Shown one piece after another: positions 46,521 to 58,376 of a DNA stretch of 64,000 bases. The notes beneath the pieces were generated by a model. That model was not told the origin of the DNA, searched no databases, and worked only from the letters and a program-made list of their open reading frames with translations. Made by a program: the position numbers and the translations under genes. Source of the DNA: Prosapia bicincta (Eukaryota > Arthropoda > Insecta > Hemiptera > Cercopidae); contig JBAIZL010000002.1 in assembly GCA_036971475.1 (NCBI GenBank), positions 234,647,143-234,711,142 on the forward strand, read 5' to 3'. Each line of letters opens with the position of its first letter. Positions within the stretch are counted from its first letter, which is position 1.

Positions 46521-48078
46521 CAACATGATATCGAGTTGGGGCTAAATTATACCCTCATATGCTATACCTTTAGCCATAGAATGTAACAATTACATTAAAT
46601 TTAAACTTCCAATTTTATTTTGTATTCATTCAAGATACAGAAGAAACACTCCCCCCTCAAAGACATAATTTTTACTTTTCATAAAATATGGGTCTATAAT
46701 ATGAGTATGGTCAAAACAGCAAGTATTGACACCTAGATTATATTTCTTGCTTACATATTGATTTGTTTTGTTCTCTTAATCTCACGTTAGTAATACCTGC
46801 TGTTTGCGAAAAATAACATTGTTCTCTAGAATGTTATGTTTTGTTATTTTACTTCAATTAATAAAAGAATAACGGAATTACAGAATTTTTAAATGAGTCA
46901 CGCGTTTTAGATTGTTATAAGATTATCTGGTAAACGATATTCTTAAAGGATATCGGGGATATCTATTTCTTCGGGGAAAATTCCTTTAATTTATATGACG
47001 AGGTTAGAATAAATGGTGTCACGGCTACGTGATTTTTGTACCAATGGTAATCTTGACTGATGGGAGTTACGTTGGTTTAGATTAAGAATATTTTTAAAGG
47101 ATGTAGGATCTGAGCTAGCGAAATACATCCAAATTTACTTCAGTTAGTTTAGTAGTAATGCGACAAAGTCTAAACATTAGCAATATCATAATATATAATT
47201 CTCTAGTTCTAATTAGTGAAGTCCCTAATCTAGTTTTGAGCCCTCTGTATGAACAATTGAACGGTTTAAAATTAGTAATAAATAAAACTCTGATAAATCA
47301 TTTTCCAATAGAGAATTCCTTACTAATTTTGTTTTACCGGCCCAAAATTTAAATAAATGCGTTTTATATAAAATTATTGTTTTCACTAACGTTTCCTTAT
47401 TACTTCTTTAAACTTTGTTTTCCTAACTTATCTCTTTTCTGGCAGTAACTAAATGTGAATGCGGAATTCTTTCCTTGCATTTTCCAATAGAATAACAGTT
47501 TTATATAGTATCAAAATGAAAGGAAAAGGTATTTTTTTTGGCTACTGCAGCCTGAATTATTGTTAAAAGGGAAACTGCTCATCAGTATAGAACATTAACC
47601 AACTTTATATTCTTAGACATATTATATACATGGAGTTTAATTCTTCCAAAAAATAAAGAATATCAGTATTTACATGTGGTATATAATAAAAAGATGAGAT
47701 ATATAATTTTCATCTAAAAGTAAGTAGAAGGCACCCATGTTTATAACCGTTTATAGAAAGCTATATATTTAACATACTATTTAATTCTTGACGGGTATAT
47801 ATAATTTAGGGTTACCAATATTTTTTGTGAACCAGATAAAAATGTTCAAAGTTTTAGGTAGATTAGATGGTTTGATTTTCCGGGTTAGTACATATTTACG
47901 TCACTGGCGGCTTTACTTACGTCATTGGATATTTTTTTAGAAATTAGTAGTAGTTTAATTTTAGTTTTCCTGGAGGTAAACGCAGTAATTTATCATTTCA
48001 TTAAACATGGTGATAGTTATTGAATCCTGACCGTCAATATCTAAAGTCAGACTTTGAGGTCAAGGTCGATAAGAAGAT
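46521..48078. other. AT-rich non-coding stretch, nothing assigned
   Basis: The frame at 47158-47352 has no recognised features. Confidence 0.5.
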
Positions 48079-48079
48079 C

Positions 48080-49078
48080 ATTCCTAGCCTTATTTTATAC
48101 AAATGATAGGACGCGCGCTGTTGTAAAAAGTACAACAGTTTTAATATTATGATTCTTGTTGAAACCTGTTGGTAGTTATTTGTTCAATTCACCGTTCTAT
48201 TCTTCTATTGGTCCCTTCACTACTCTTATCAGTTGTCATCAATGTCTATATTCTATCAACATAGCCTCAGTGTGCGATTAGTTCTGGTCAGTCGTCACTG
48301 TTGTACAAAATACAACAAGGCGCCTTCTGACGTTTTTATTTCTTTCGGTGCCGTTATTTTTTCTCTACGATGGAACGTAAATTTTTTATAAACATTTTTT
48401 TAAAGAATTATCTAATTATTTATTTTGTTCAACACTTTTATAAATATTCATGTTTTTAGGAGTGAATTTGGAAGACATTTCAAAAATTTCACAGGATCTT
48501 TCTGATGAAGATCCTGATTTTATTGAAAGTGACGATGATCTGACGGTGAAGCTGAAATAAGTGATCATAACTCAGAAAGTGAATTGGAAGGTGATTGGTA
48601 CTCAACGTAAGAACAAACGGGAAATTCCACCAGAATTTCTGCCTAAGTAAACCAATCAGCCAGGTACTTCCTTGTTTGGGTTACAGAATGATCGAACCAT
48701 GGTCTCATATACGACAAAAAAAATAAAGCTGTAATATTGATTTCGACTATGCACGACACAGATGATGTTGACGAACAAACAAATAAGCCAGAAATTATAT
48801 TGCAGTACAACAGAACGAAAGGTGGAGTTGATAGTAATGACCAGCTTTGTGCTACATATAGCGTTGCCCGGAGGACAAGAAGATGGCCAGTTGCATTATT
48901 TTTTGCTCTGCTAAACATTGCTGGGGTCAACTCACAAGTAATTGTTTCATTGGTAAGACCAAACATTTAAAAACTCGATTGAAAGTTAAGAAAAATGAAG
49001 TTAAGAAAACCGAGATGTTGTATAAAATACAACAACGCGCCTACTTACGTTAGATAAAAAGGCGCTCGTGCATGAGGG
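48080..49078 (+). mobile_element. Internally deleted piggyBac-family element
   Basis: About 1 kb between a degraded left end and a clear right end, ...gcgctcgtgcatgaggg followed by ttaa (49079-49082), the target tetranucleotide used by piggyBac elements. Reading inward from the right end, a cgcgcc segment and the palindrome ttgtataaaatacaac follow; the left side mirrors this with acgcgcg and ttgtaaaaagtacaac (48121-48136), and a third palindrome lies at 48301-48316. The left ttaa-accc end is not preserved. A complete element would be about 2.5 kb or more, so most of the transposase domain is missing. Confidence 0.75.
48461..48970 (+). pseudogene. piggyBac transposase pseudogene with central deletion
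   Basis: The N-terminal acidic region is visible at 48468-48600 (KISQDLSDEDPDFIESDDD, a frame change, then EAEISDHNSESELEG). After stops the sequence jumps to the C-terminal part of the catalytic domain: YDKKNKAVILISTMHD (48710-48757), KPEIILQYNRTKGGVD and QLCATYSVARRTRRWPVALF, then NIAGVNSQVIVSL. The K-G-G-V-D motif includes the last catalytic Asp of the family, and RRTRRWP is a family hallmark. The central catalytic Asps and the C-terminal Cys-rich finger are absent. The deletion plus stops leave a dead copy; mobility could only come from a transposase supplied elsewhere. Confidence 0.88.
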
Positions 49079-49082
49079 TTAA

Positions 49083-50105
49083 TGTTGATGTAAGAGAGTG
49101 TTCAATTACCACATCGATACATAAACTAATTTCGTCAAATCTAAAGGTGATGCCCTTTTCTATTTACAGTATACTTTGAAAATAAAAAAATTGAAAACAA
49201 CAGCAGTAACGTTTACAATCCCTTTGTCTAATTGATTGAACATGTCTGTCTGACGTTTGGGAAATTTTAAATTACACAGAATCAAATCACGTCGACACCA
49301 AACATTGATTTGTTATTTGTCAAAATGTCTACCCAACCGTCATTGAGCGTTATTTGTCGCTCAGGGCACATTGAACGGATGTCAAAGTTACTCTTGATTA
49401 CTAATCCAAAAAAATCCTTTCGTTTTTACGCCTTCTATTAAATGCAATCAAATCGAATCGATAAAATGAATTTTGTTGTAAAATACGATATTATTAATTT
49501 GCTGTAGCAATTACTAATTCTTAACTATCCATATATTTTGTTTATTTCATAAAACAATTTAGCAACAATTATTCATCCTTAATCAGTATTTAATACATCG
49601 TTTTAAAAAATCTAATAAACAATAGAAATATACAATATATGTTTAAATATTATTAAATATCAAGTAATTATAAATCCCTTCTTTGGCTCTTCCCAGTTTA
49701 AAGAATTAGAATGTACCTGAGGTCTCTGGAAAATGACTCGTAACCATAATTACCATACCAAGAGTTGTTTCTACAATATGTAAAACTTTTCAACCTGTTT
49801 TATCGGAAATTATACTCCCCAAACGTTTTTTCTATGTATAATTAACATTACTACTTTGGGCTATTGACGTTATGCTTTAATAAATTCAATGATACAAAGG
49901 TAACATAAGGGTTTTACTTTACACACTTTTAAATATGTTTTAAATAAAACTAATAATAACTCTATCATTTCTAAACAAGTATGTTTTGAACTCGTTTCTC
50001 TTTTGAAAATAATAGGTGAGATTTGAATGTAGAGGAATTGTATGTGGCCTTTTATTTTCGTCAAAAATACAAATACTTAGGCAATACTCTTTTATTGTTT
50101 GTCTT
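49083..50105. other. Non-coding stretch, nothing assigned
   Basis: A slightly GC-richer part at 49250-49400 has no recognisable coding frame. Confidence 0.5.
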
Positions 50106-50107
50106 TT

Positions 50108-50450
50108 TGTGTAACCACATGAAAACAATGGTTTATGCGTCCAGTCAGATGCGTTGTTTCTAATTTCCTCACATGTAGCTACAATCTACTAATAACATTA
50201 AACAATTCTTCTTTCTTATTTGTCATTTTAGGTAACCACATGAAAAGAATGGTTTATGCTTAAAGTCAGATGCGTTGTTCCTGATTTCCTCACATGTAGT
50301 TACAATCTACTTATAACATTAAACAATTCTTTTTTCATATTCGTCATTTTAGGTAACCACATGAAAAGAATCGTTTATGCTTCCAGTCAGGTGCGTTGTT
50401 CCTAACTTCCTCAAATGTAGCTACAATCTACTTATAACATTAGACACTTT
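50108..50450. repeat. Tandem array, 121-bp unit, three copies
   Basis: gtaaccacatgaaaa recurs at 50111, 50232 and 50353. Each unit holds atggtttatgc, agtcagatgcgttgtt, ttcctcacatgtag-tacaat and ctta-taacatta, and units two and three are preceded by a T/C-rich tract and cattttag, giving a tttag|gtaac junction at the unit boundary. The last unit ends in a variant. No conserved frame. Confidence 0.92.
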
Positions 50451-52200
50451 ACCCGTTTAAAAAAATATATAAATATCCTTGAACTTTTCTGTTTAAGGAA
50501 ATTACCTAAAGTCAAAATTCTACTAATAAAATGTTGGACAAAATATTTACAAATATAAAGTTTTAATTTACTAAAGCACATTATAGCTTGTAGTGTGGTT
50601 ATAACAAATAGTTTTTTACAAGCTGCAAAATATGTTCGTAATTTAAAAATTGCATTCTTATGAACTGAAGTCAATTAATTGAAGTTTTACCTTACCCTAA
50701 AAAGGAAAAAAGGATGATTTAATTCTGACTAGAAGAATCATATTCTCTGGTAGCACAATGCCAGAATAAATTATTTACTTTTCATGGTAACCGAGTAAGA
50801 AAGCAATACTTCCCTGTCTAAAAATAATAATAATCACTTTCATCACTATATTTCAACTTATATGAATATTGTTTTTCTGATGTCGCAAATTTACTGTTTA
50901 TTAAAACAAATATTTTTTTACATTTTAGGTAAAAACCTTTCCCCACACAGTCTTTATTTTGTATTTAATCTTCCATTCATCTCCCGTTTCCTTCGTATTT
51001 GTCTTTAGTATCAATCTGATTGAAGATGCGTCAATGACCTTAAATCAATATACTCTTGTTCTCTTCCTCATGCATTTCTGTAGCTACTTTTTTTATCGTA
51101 ATTACTCTAATTATTTCCTTACACATATACTCTTACATAATTTTTTTTACCATCAAGTGTTTGCGAAGCGTTACAAACAATAATAATTAAATCCATTATT
51201 TAGGTTTTAATTTATAAAAGTATCACTTTTGTATAATTGGTAACTGTGATAATTAAATAATACATTTCACCTAAAACAACTGTAAAAATACGAGTATATA
51301 GTCTTACAAATGTTTAAATTTTTATTTTATTTACTATTGACTTATCAATGCGTTATAAAAAAAGCAAAACTAAATTTTATCAATGCACAAGTTAAACCAT
51401 ATAGATATCCTAGGGAAAAGTAGAAAATATTTACAGTTCCTAAAACTAAAATAGTTGAATTTTAAAAATCTTCTTTAAAGTGAGTTTTCAATTTGAATTT
51501 GGATTTTCAACAGTTCTTCTCTCACCTCTCCCTACTTAGTGCCATGAACTTTACTTTAACAGTTAAACCCCTGAGTCATTACTTTAATGAAGTGTTTTTT
51601 ACTTTATTACAGGAGCTTTGAATTAATTGAATATGCAGGTAAAAAAAGTGAATGTTTAATGTTTATTAATATTGATTACCAATTCCTATACCTATAGGAA
51701 TTTATTATATGTACTCATCATTTTAGTAATAACCGCAAAGAATAAAAAGAACTATGACTAAATGTTGAGAGGTTTTTTGGGACCCTGATCATTTTTTCTT
51801 GTCTTGTACAACATCTGAGTCCAAAAATATTTTTTCCAGTTTTAATTTTCAGTTCTTCTGGAAAACTTGTTTGCTTATGAAAGTGTATTCTTTGATTGAT
51901 CCTCTCATGATCGATCGCCTCCTTTGAACAAAGTCAATAAGTAAATCAACGTCTTCTATAAAACTTTCTAATTAATTGGAAACTTTTTTTTTAAAGTAAT
52001 TGTTATTTGAAATTCAGTTCTGCTTTTCCATTAAGAATGTATTAATTACATAACGACAACATAAACCATACATTCAAATAAAAGTAAACATTATTAAAGC
52101 AATAAGTTAAACTCTTATAATATCTGACAGTTTGTTAGGTTATAGAACTTTAGATTGTTAGTCTAATATCGTGCTAAACCCAATAAATATATACAAACGC
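50451..52200. other. AT-rich non-coding stretch
   Basis: Contains a short perfect hairpin (ttcctata, cc, tataggaa) at about 51684-51701. No coding signal. Confidence 0.5.
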
Positions 52201-52211
52201 CTTTTCCGTCA

Positions 52212-52245
52212 CACACACCCCCCCCCCACACACACACACACACAT
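52212..52245. repeat. (AC)n microsatellite with C-run
   Basis: cacacac, nine Cs, then acacac repeats. Confidence 0.93.
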
Positions 52246-52956
52246 GTACATATACTGTTCAGTATTTATAATAGATTAGAACAAGGGTTTTTGCAAAATC
52301 GATGAATATTACCCTAAAAATAACAATCTATATTAAACGTTAGGAACCACAAAAATATCAATATTATTATTGTATGGATTTAAATTTAATCAATTATAAT
52401 AGCTTAGGACATAGATATTTGTGATATTATCCAAGATTTGTAAATAGAGTACAAATAGATAGCCTTGCTGTCTAGGGACAAAGTTTTGAAAAAATAATAA
52501 CTTCACAACAAGTTTGAATATGAATAAAGACAAAGCGAATGTATTTCCTCGATTATCCTCGTAAAGATTGATTATAAATTCACTGACACCGACCTACAAC
52601 GATACTAACTGCCAACTACGGAAGTTAGTAAGATGAGATTAAGTTAATTATTCTTGATAAAAACGTGAAAATTATTAGAGAATTTTAAAATTAATAAAAA
52701 TATGTAGTAGATATGTAGTAGTATCAAGTAGATTTTCCCTGTTAAAATCGTCCATAAAACCAAATTTTAAAAACAAATAACTAGAACGGGATCGATATTA
52801 AAAATACACAATCAGGTTCTTAGGCGAACGCTACTGTAATAGGACCAAGACGGAAAAATAGTTTATTTTTAAATACATAAAACCTCTAAACCACAAATAA
52901 CCTTTATTCAAACCTTATGTACATTTCGATTGCCCAGCAATCATCCGATTTGGTGA

Positions 52957-53214
52957 ACTTTAAGACATGAATTTCAGGTCTTAAAGACTAGAAAATTTCA
53001 AAGACCTGAAAAATCTAGTGTTGCAGAACATATTCTAAACACTAAACACACTTTAGAATTAAATGATCTAAAATTATTGAAAACTGTTAAATCAAAAGGT
53101 CTTTTGAATAGTTTTGAAAGTTTGTACATTCACAAATATGACGAAAATAATTTATTAAATTGTGATAAAGGGCCTATCCCTAAATCTCAGTTATATTCAT
53201 TAATTAGGAGATAG
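52957..53214 (+). pseudogene. Penelope-like C-terminal (GIY-YIG-proximal) open frame fragment
   Basis: This frame is open for 85 codons, from the preceding stop to TAG at 53212-53214, without an ATG start. It reads RPEKSSVAEHILNTKHT, then LNDLKLLKTVKSKGLLNSFE, SLYIHKYDENNLLNCDKGP and SQLYSLIRR. The S-x-(V/I)-A-x-H-(I/L)-L-x-T-x-H motif followed by an E-S-L-Y-I-like helix is the pattern seen after the GIY and YIG motifs in Penelope-like endonucleases. The GIY and YIG motifs themselves and the reverse transcriptase lie upstream of the truncation and are absent. The frame has no internal stop, suggesting a relatively young fragment. Confidence 0.7.
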
Positions 53215-53446
53215 TTATAACCTTGTTAATAAATAATATTATTGTTTTTTAGTAAAATTTAAATAGTTGTAACGGTAGCTCTTCACCACAAGAGTTGGAA
53301 GACCGGACCAAGTTGTAGAGGGGGAATTTACTGCAACGTGATTGGTCGTACTAGTTTTTTGAAAATAAGGGGCGTGGCGAAGTAGTTACCGGTTTATGCC
53401 TATATATTTGTTGTATTATGTTGTTTAAAGTTAGTTGTATTTTTTA

Positions 53447-53495
53447 AATACCTCTGAAGATGATTGCTGGGCAATCGAAATGTACATACGCTTTA
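53447..53495 (+). ncRNA. Hammerhead-ribozyme-like motif in Penelope-like terminal arm
   Basis: acct, then CTGAAGA (53454-53460), one extra T, stem II gattg paired with caatc around ctggg, GAAA (53477-53480), then tgtacat so that atg pairs with cat around ta as a very short, self-complementary stem III, and A at 53488 before the expected cut. In this copy stem I is weak (cgc after the cut), but in the inverted left arm and in the 35.4 kb fragment the post-cut sequence is aggt, which pairs with acct. Core C3-A9 and G12-A14 are intact. The left-arm copy (minus strand, around 52921-52946) has lost part of the CTGAAGA core. Activity not shown. Confidence 0.6.
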
Positions 53496-53543
53496 AATAA
53501 ATGTTATTTGTGGTTTAGAGGTTTTATTTATTTAAAAATAAAC

Positions 53544-56212
53544 ATTACGCCACAGTTGCTTCAAACAGTTATGGAGAAATAGTGCTTACAAGTTATTAAC
53601 CGGACTCCAAAGTGTTTTCGTACTGCCCTTAAGAGCTAGTGGGAATCAAGCTATAGAAACAGTAAGGCGTGTTTTTGTCATTGCTCCAGGAATAATGGCT
53701 AGTATGGAGTAAACAGAAATCTGTTGTGAAAAATATGATCAGGGGGTTTATGACACTCGAGTTATATGGCCCCGTAAATGAGCAATCTTGACAATGTAAC
53801 AATGAATCGAGAACTTCTATTATCTAAGAACCCAAACTTTATAAACTTTTAGTAGTCGCAATAAATTATATGATGTTAATAAAAGTGAGTCAACATTCGA
53901 ATTTGTTGAACCTTGTTAGAACTCGTAATAGCAAGTTTTAAACGGCATAACTATTTAATAATACTGAGAGTAGTCAATGTTACAAACGTTCTAAGTGTTC
54001 CCTGTCTATGCGTAACGTTTATTTACATACTTCTAAAGGTAGCATTAATATTCTAAAGCAAAATACCTATATTTAAACTCAACTCAGACTTATTTTCAAA
54101 ACGTTGCATTATTTTTCTTTTCAAAAAAACATTTTTCAAATTACTGCCTTAAAACTTTAGCTGGACCAAATGAATGTTTCCCGCAAAACATCTTAGTTTT
54201 GATTTCACATATATACTATTAACTGTAATAGAATTACATAATAAAATATCTCTAAAATTTCCTTTAATCTCACATTTATGTTACACTTTAAAAGATGTAT
54301 AAGAATGATAATTGAATAGGAATGTTTCATATTAGATCTTGGCAAAATCCCTAAGAAGTTGGTATACACTGTTTTAAATTTTATTATAAACAGACGTAAT
54401 AAACTTCATTTCAAGTAAACCATAAATATAAAACACTGAATTTTAACAGCAATCAATTTTAGGAAAATCTCTTACAATGCTCATTGGAATTTGAACCATG
54501 GTATTTTAGGACGATTCTATTATTTCTCATTAAGGGTATTCATTCATACTAGTGAACCATATTTCAATTTAAGAGGACCTATAACTTGTACCGTAAATTT
54601 TAGTTGTCACTATAAAATACTTGGTTTTATTTCAATTTTAATTGAACACGTTGATTAAAATTGTACTCAAATTGTTAATAAATTGATTATCTTAGAGACT
54701 GAGAGAAATTCAACTGATTTGTAATACTGTATGAACAATCTGTTGCAGAACATGAAATATAATTTAGATCCAGGCTACGACTTAGTTTTGTGATTTATGC
54801 TTCTACAATTCATACACACTTATTTAAATTTCATTACAAATTTGAATTAACGACCGATTATCACGCAGTTAGTTTGGGAATGAGTCTCAGTGATTGTGTG
54901 TGCATGTATTTTGTGTCTCATTGTATGTCACACATAAACATCAGCTAATTACAACTTTTCTCTTACACTGGGGAAAATGATCAGAGAATAAAGAGACAGT
55001 GGTGGAGAATCAGAAAGGTACTTGACGACCATAATGGTGATCTACATTATTGAAAGAGTAGTGCTTAAATCTATATGTGTTAATTGCAAGACATAGTGAA
55101 ACCTTTTACGAATTGCATTTGTTATATTTAAAAATTACAACAAATTTTGATAATATAAGCTGTTGTTTCTATGTATGAGTTATTATTTTTACATTGCAAT
55201 TGGTCAGCTAACGACTGTAGGAGAAAGCAGTTAATTATATCGCTTTTCTTCGGTTGGATTTATAGAGTAAGCCTAGTACCGTTAAATTACCGTATTATGT
55301 TTTTTTTTTTTAATTGTGTCCACAAAATGGTGGAATTATTTTTCCCCTAACTATGTAATACTTAGTTTTAAAGATAGATCAATCTTCCTAATTAACTCTA
55401 AATTAGATTTAACTATTTCAACTTATCAAAAATGGCAGTTTTTATTAAATAAAGGTGGTAAATTCACTTTATTTTATCAGGCTTAGGAAAATATTTGTAT
55501 ATAACAAGATTTAAAATGAATATTCTACAGTGTATATATTTCACAGCAGAATACCATGGAAACACTTGTAACATTTGAAAGGGCGTTTGACTGAATTGTT
55601 TGAATAACTACAAAACAAAAATAAAATTTTTACAAGAATGACAATATCCGACATGCCTGCGTTTAGAGTAAAAAAATATAATTTACAAGGCAGATATTAA
55701 GAATACTAAATAGTTGCAAAGCAAATCATTATGTGGAATGATAAATATTTGGAAAGATAGTTGTGATGACACAGATAGATAGTCGATTGCGAGTATTTAC
55801 AGTCACGGACTTAGACTACATAGAAAGATTGGAAATAGTCTTTAAAATATTTGAATGCAATGTTTAACCGTCACAGGATCTGATTGTAGAAAAGTAAATG
55901 TTCATGGATAGCGTGAAGGAATATTATTATATTACTGTAAAATTTGGGTAAATACTATAAATGTAGGCTCCTTTTGCCGAATAGTTTGGACTAATTTTGT
56001 GGTGTTAAATAAATGTGTAGACTAAACTCACGTTGTATTTTCAGTTTGTTTTTCGGCTTATGTTAGTTAGAAATATACTATAATTTTGGGCGTAGAATAA
56101 TTTTCTGACATGTGATCAAAATTTAGTTGTAATGTATCTTATGGCGAATTAGACACGTCCCGACATAGATTCACTTTGTGGTAATTAGACAGGAAATATA
56201 TCCTCCTCCACC
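53544..56212. other. AT-rich non-coding stretch, nothing assigned
   Basis: No supported frame or repeat copy in about 2.7 kb. Confidence 0.5.
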
Positions 56213-56225
56213 TCCCCCCCCCCAG

Positions 56226-56276
<51 letters not shown>

Positions 56277-56279
56277 TAT
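56212..56279. repeat. Compound C-run / A-run / (TA)n
   Basis: A C run, agaaa, an A run of more than 30, then a short TA run. An A-run of this length ending in TA could be a retroposon tail on the plus strand, but no element body was recognised upstream. Confidence 0.9.
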
Positions 56280-58260
56280 TTAATATAAAACCTAATATCC
56301 ATTTGTAACTAAAATGCACATAAAGTGTTATTGCTTATAAATGTATACATTGTCATTATCATATTTTATTATTGGGTTTATTCCTTTCTTATTCTACAAT
56401 GCTAAACACTTTAGGTAAGGAGAAAATATTGTGACTCGCGGTCTAAGTAAGTTATTTCTTTTTAAAAACTGTATTGATAAATAGTTAGTGAGAGAGGATA
56501 TCAAATATTTCCCAAAATGTAAGGTTGGATATACCTTTATAATTTTGAAATTGGAGTAATTGAATTGAGAAATATTCGTATGAAAGTCTATTGGATCTCG
56601 TAAAATATTTTATTATGGATTAGTTTTAAAATAAACCCTTAGAGTAAACTATGTTCTTTTGTAATTGAAGTTAAAACGCGTGCGAATCATTTAAAATTAC
56701 TACCTGAGCCTGATATTATTGAATAGATATAATGGCCTTTCTGAATGGTCTCCATATTACATGGAACGAAGAGGCCCATTTAATTAAATCTACTTTAAAT
56801 GTTTCAAACCTTCCTTTTAAAACGGTTGGTAATTCATTCCTAATATTCCGTAAACTTTAATTGTCAATACCTGCTTTCATTTCTTGTTCCTTTCTTTTCT
56901 CCTTGCTTTTACTTCATTTTATACTGCTTCCTCTGAGTCATACTCATGCATCCAGAATTTATTAACTGGTCCATCACTTAAATAATATAAAATACACGTT
57001 TTTTCAAGATTTTTTGTATTTCATCAATTATATTCGTTTGTTGTCGACCAAAAGTACTTTATCTCAAATAGTTCGCGTTTATGCACTTGGAGTAAAAAAG
57101 TCGTTTGTTTGTCGGATGGCAGAGTAAGTGGCTTTATCTTGACCTACCAGAAGCAAAAAAATAGTTATTATAGTGTAATTCTTTTTTGACTCTTACTTCT
57201 ATCCTAAACTCTCGTCAACGTTCTACCTAATTAGCATCTCCTTATTTTCATTTTATACAAACAATTTATTATTTCGTGTATACCATCAACAGTTTTAAGG
57301 AAAATTGTAAATCTCAATTACAAATCCTTTACATCTTCCCTTATTTTCTTTAACGTCTTCTGATTATATCAATTGATACTTAGTAAGGTAAACAAACATT
57401 TGAAATTTGCAAATCTAATATGATTTTTTCTTAAAAAATCGATATTCAAAATATACCTATGTCCATGTCTTATAAATTTTTACTTTACCTGCTCCTAGCG
57501 GTCCTAAGACACCGATACCTTGCCTCAAAAGTAATTAAACAGAATATCAGATGATTATTAACAACATACTAATATGATTTTATCATAATATTTCCATTAA
57601 ATGGAGAGGAACACTAGAGGAAAAAGTTTCATGTAGAAAGTCTTGGGTTAAGAAATGTAAAGGATGAACCCTCTCAAGCACACTTTTTTGTACTTGTGTA
57701 ATAGAAACTTATAAGCCATATCTATATTTTTTTATCTTCAGTTTTGTTGTATTAAAATAATATATATGTGTAACATTCATTTCATAAATAAGTGAATGTA
57801 TTTGTGTTTTATATCTAAGGGCTCAAAAATAGGATTTTATATTATTGCTGGTAATATGGTAATATTGGGCACACCAACTGTTCATTTGAAATACTGTATT
57901 ACGAGTTCTGGTTTATTTAAGTTTCAGCGCTTTCAATTCAGAACACGTAGTTTTACAGCGTATAGTCACTTTGCATATAAACAAAGCTCTACGTTTATAT
58001 GGTGTGTGTCGCCAGAAAAATAGAAAACAAGAAACTCAAATTTTGAATGTGTTTTATTCGCTTTTGTGATTTAAATGAATCTCATAGTTGTATAAACCTA
58101 GAGATGTTCTGTTCTGCGTTTCTAAACCCAGAGAGATCCTTTTTTAAACGTGTAGAATAACTAAAAAGTTAGGTAAACAATATTCCAATTCAAGTAAAAT
58201 TGTATTACCATTCCAATTATATAACATCTCACAAATGAGTAGGCATTATCTGGAGTACAT
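56280..58260. other. AT-rich non-coding stretch, nothing assigned
   Basis: The 75-codon frame at 57796-58023 is protein-like only in composition and is not recognised. Confidence 0.5.
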
Positions 58261-58316
58261 CCGTTCATTCTGCAGTGCATAAAATCGCAGTTCCGACGTT
58301 TCACTAGAATCTCATC

Positions 58317-58320
<4 letters not shown>
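58250..58320 (-). repeat. Possible third Penelope-like 3' end beside a TA run
   Basis: The minus strand reads gttggatgagattctagtga, then aacgtcggaactgc and a purine-rich tail. The ggatgag...gtgaaacgtc layout resembles a degenerate hammerhead core (CTGATGAG...GAAA) as found at Penelope-like ends, but C3-U4 are not preserved and stem II would be at most 3 bp. The TA run begins directly at its 5' side. Confidence 0.3.

Positions 58321-58374
<54 letters not shown>
58320..58374. repeat. (TA)n microsatellite
   Basis: Pure TA run. Confidence 0.97.

Positions 58375-58376
<2 letters not shown>

Larger units (their letters stand above)
52861..53543 (+). mobile_element. 5'-truncated Penelope-like retroelement with inverted terminal arms
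   Basis: A left arm (52861-52946) is the inverted copy of the right arm (53458-53543), about 85 bp each. Between them lies an open frame that resembles the C-terminal region of Penelope-like elements, followed by about 240 bp of 3' untranslated sequence leading into the right arm. Inverted or direct long terminal repeats around a truncated body are typical of this class, as are hammerhead motifs inside them. The reverse-transcriptase part is missing. Family membership is inferred from layout, frame and ribozyme motif together. Confidence 0.7.
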
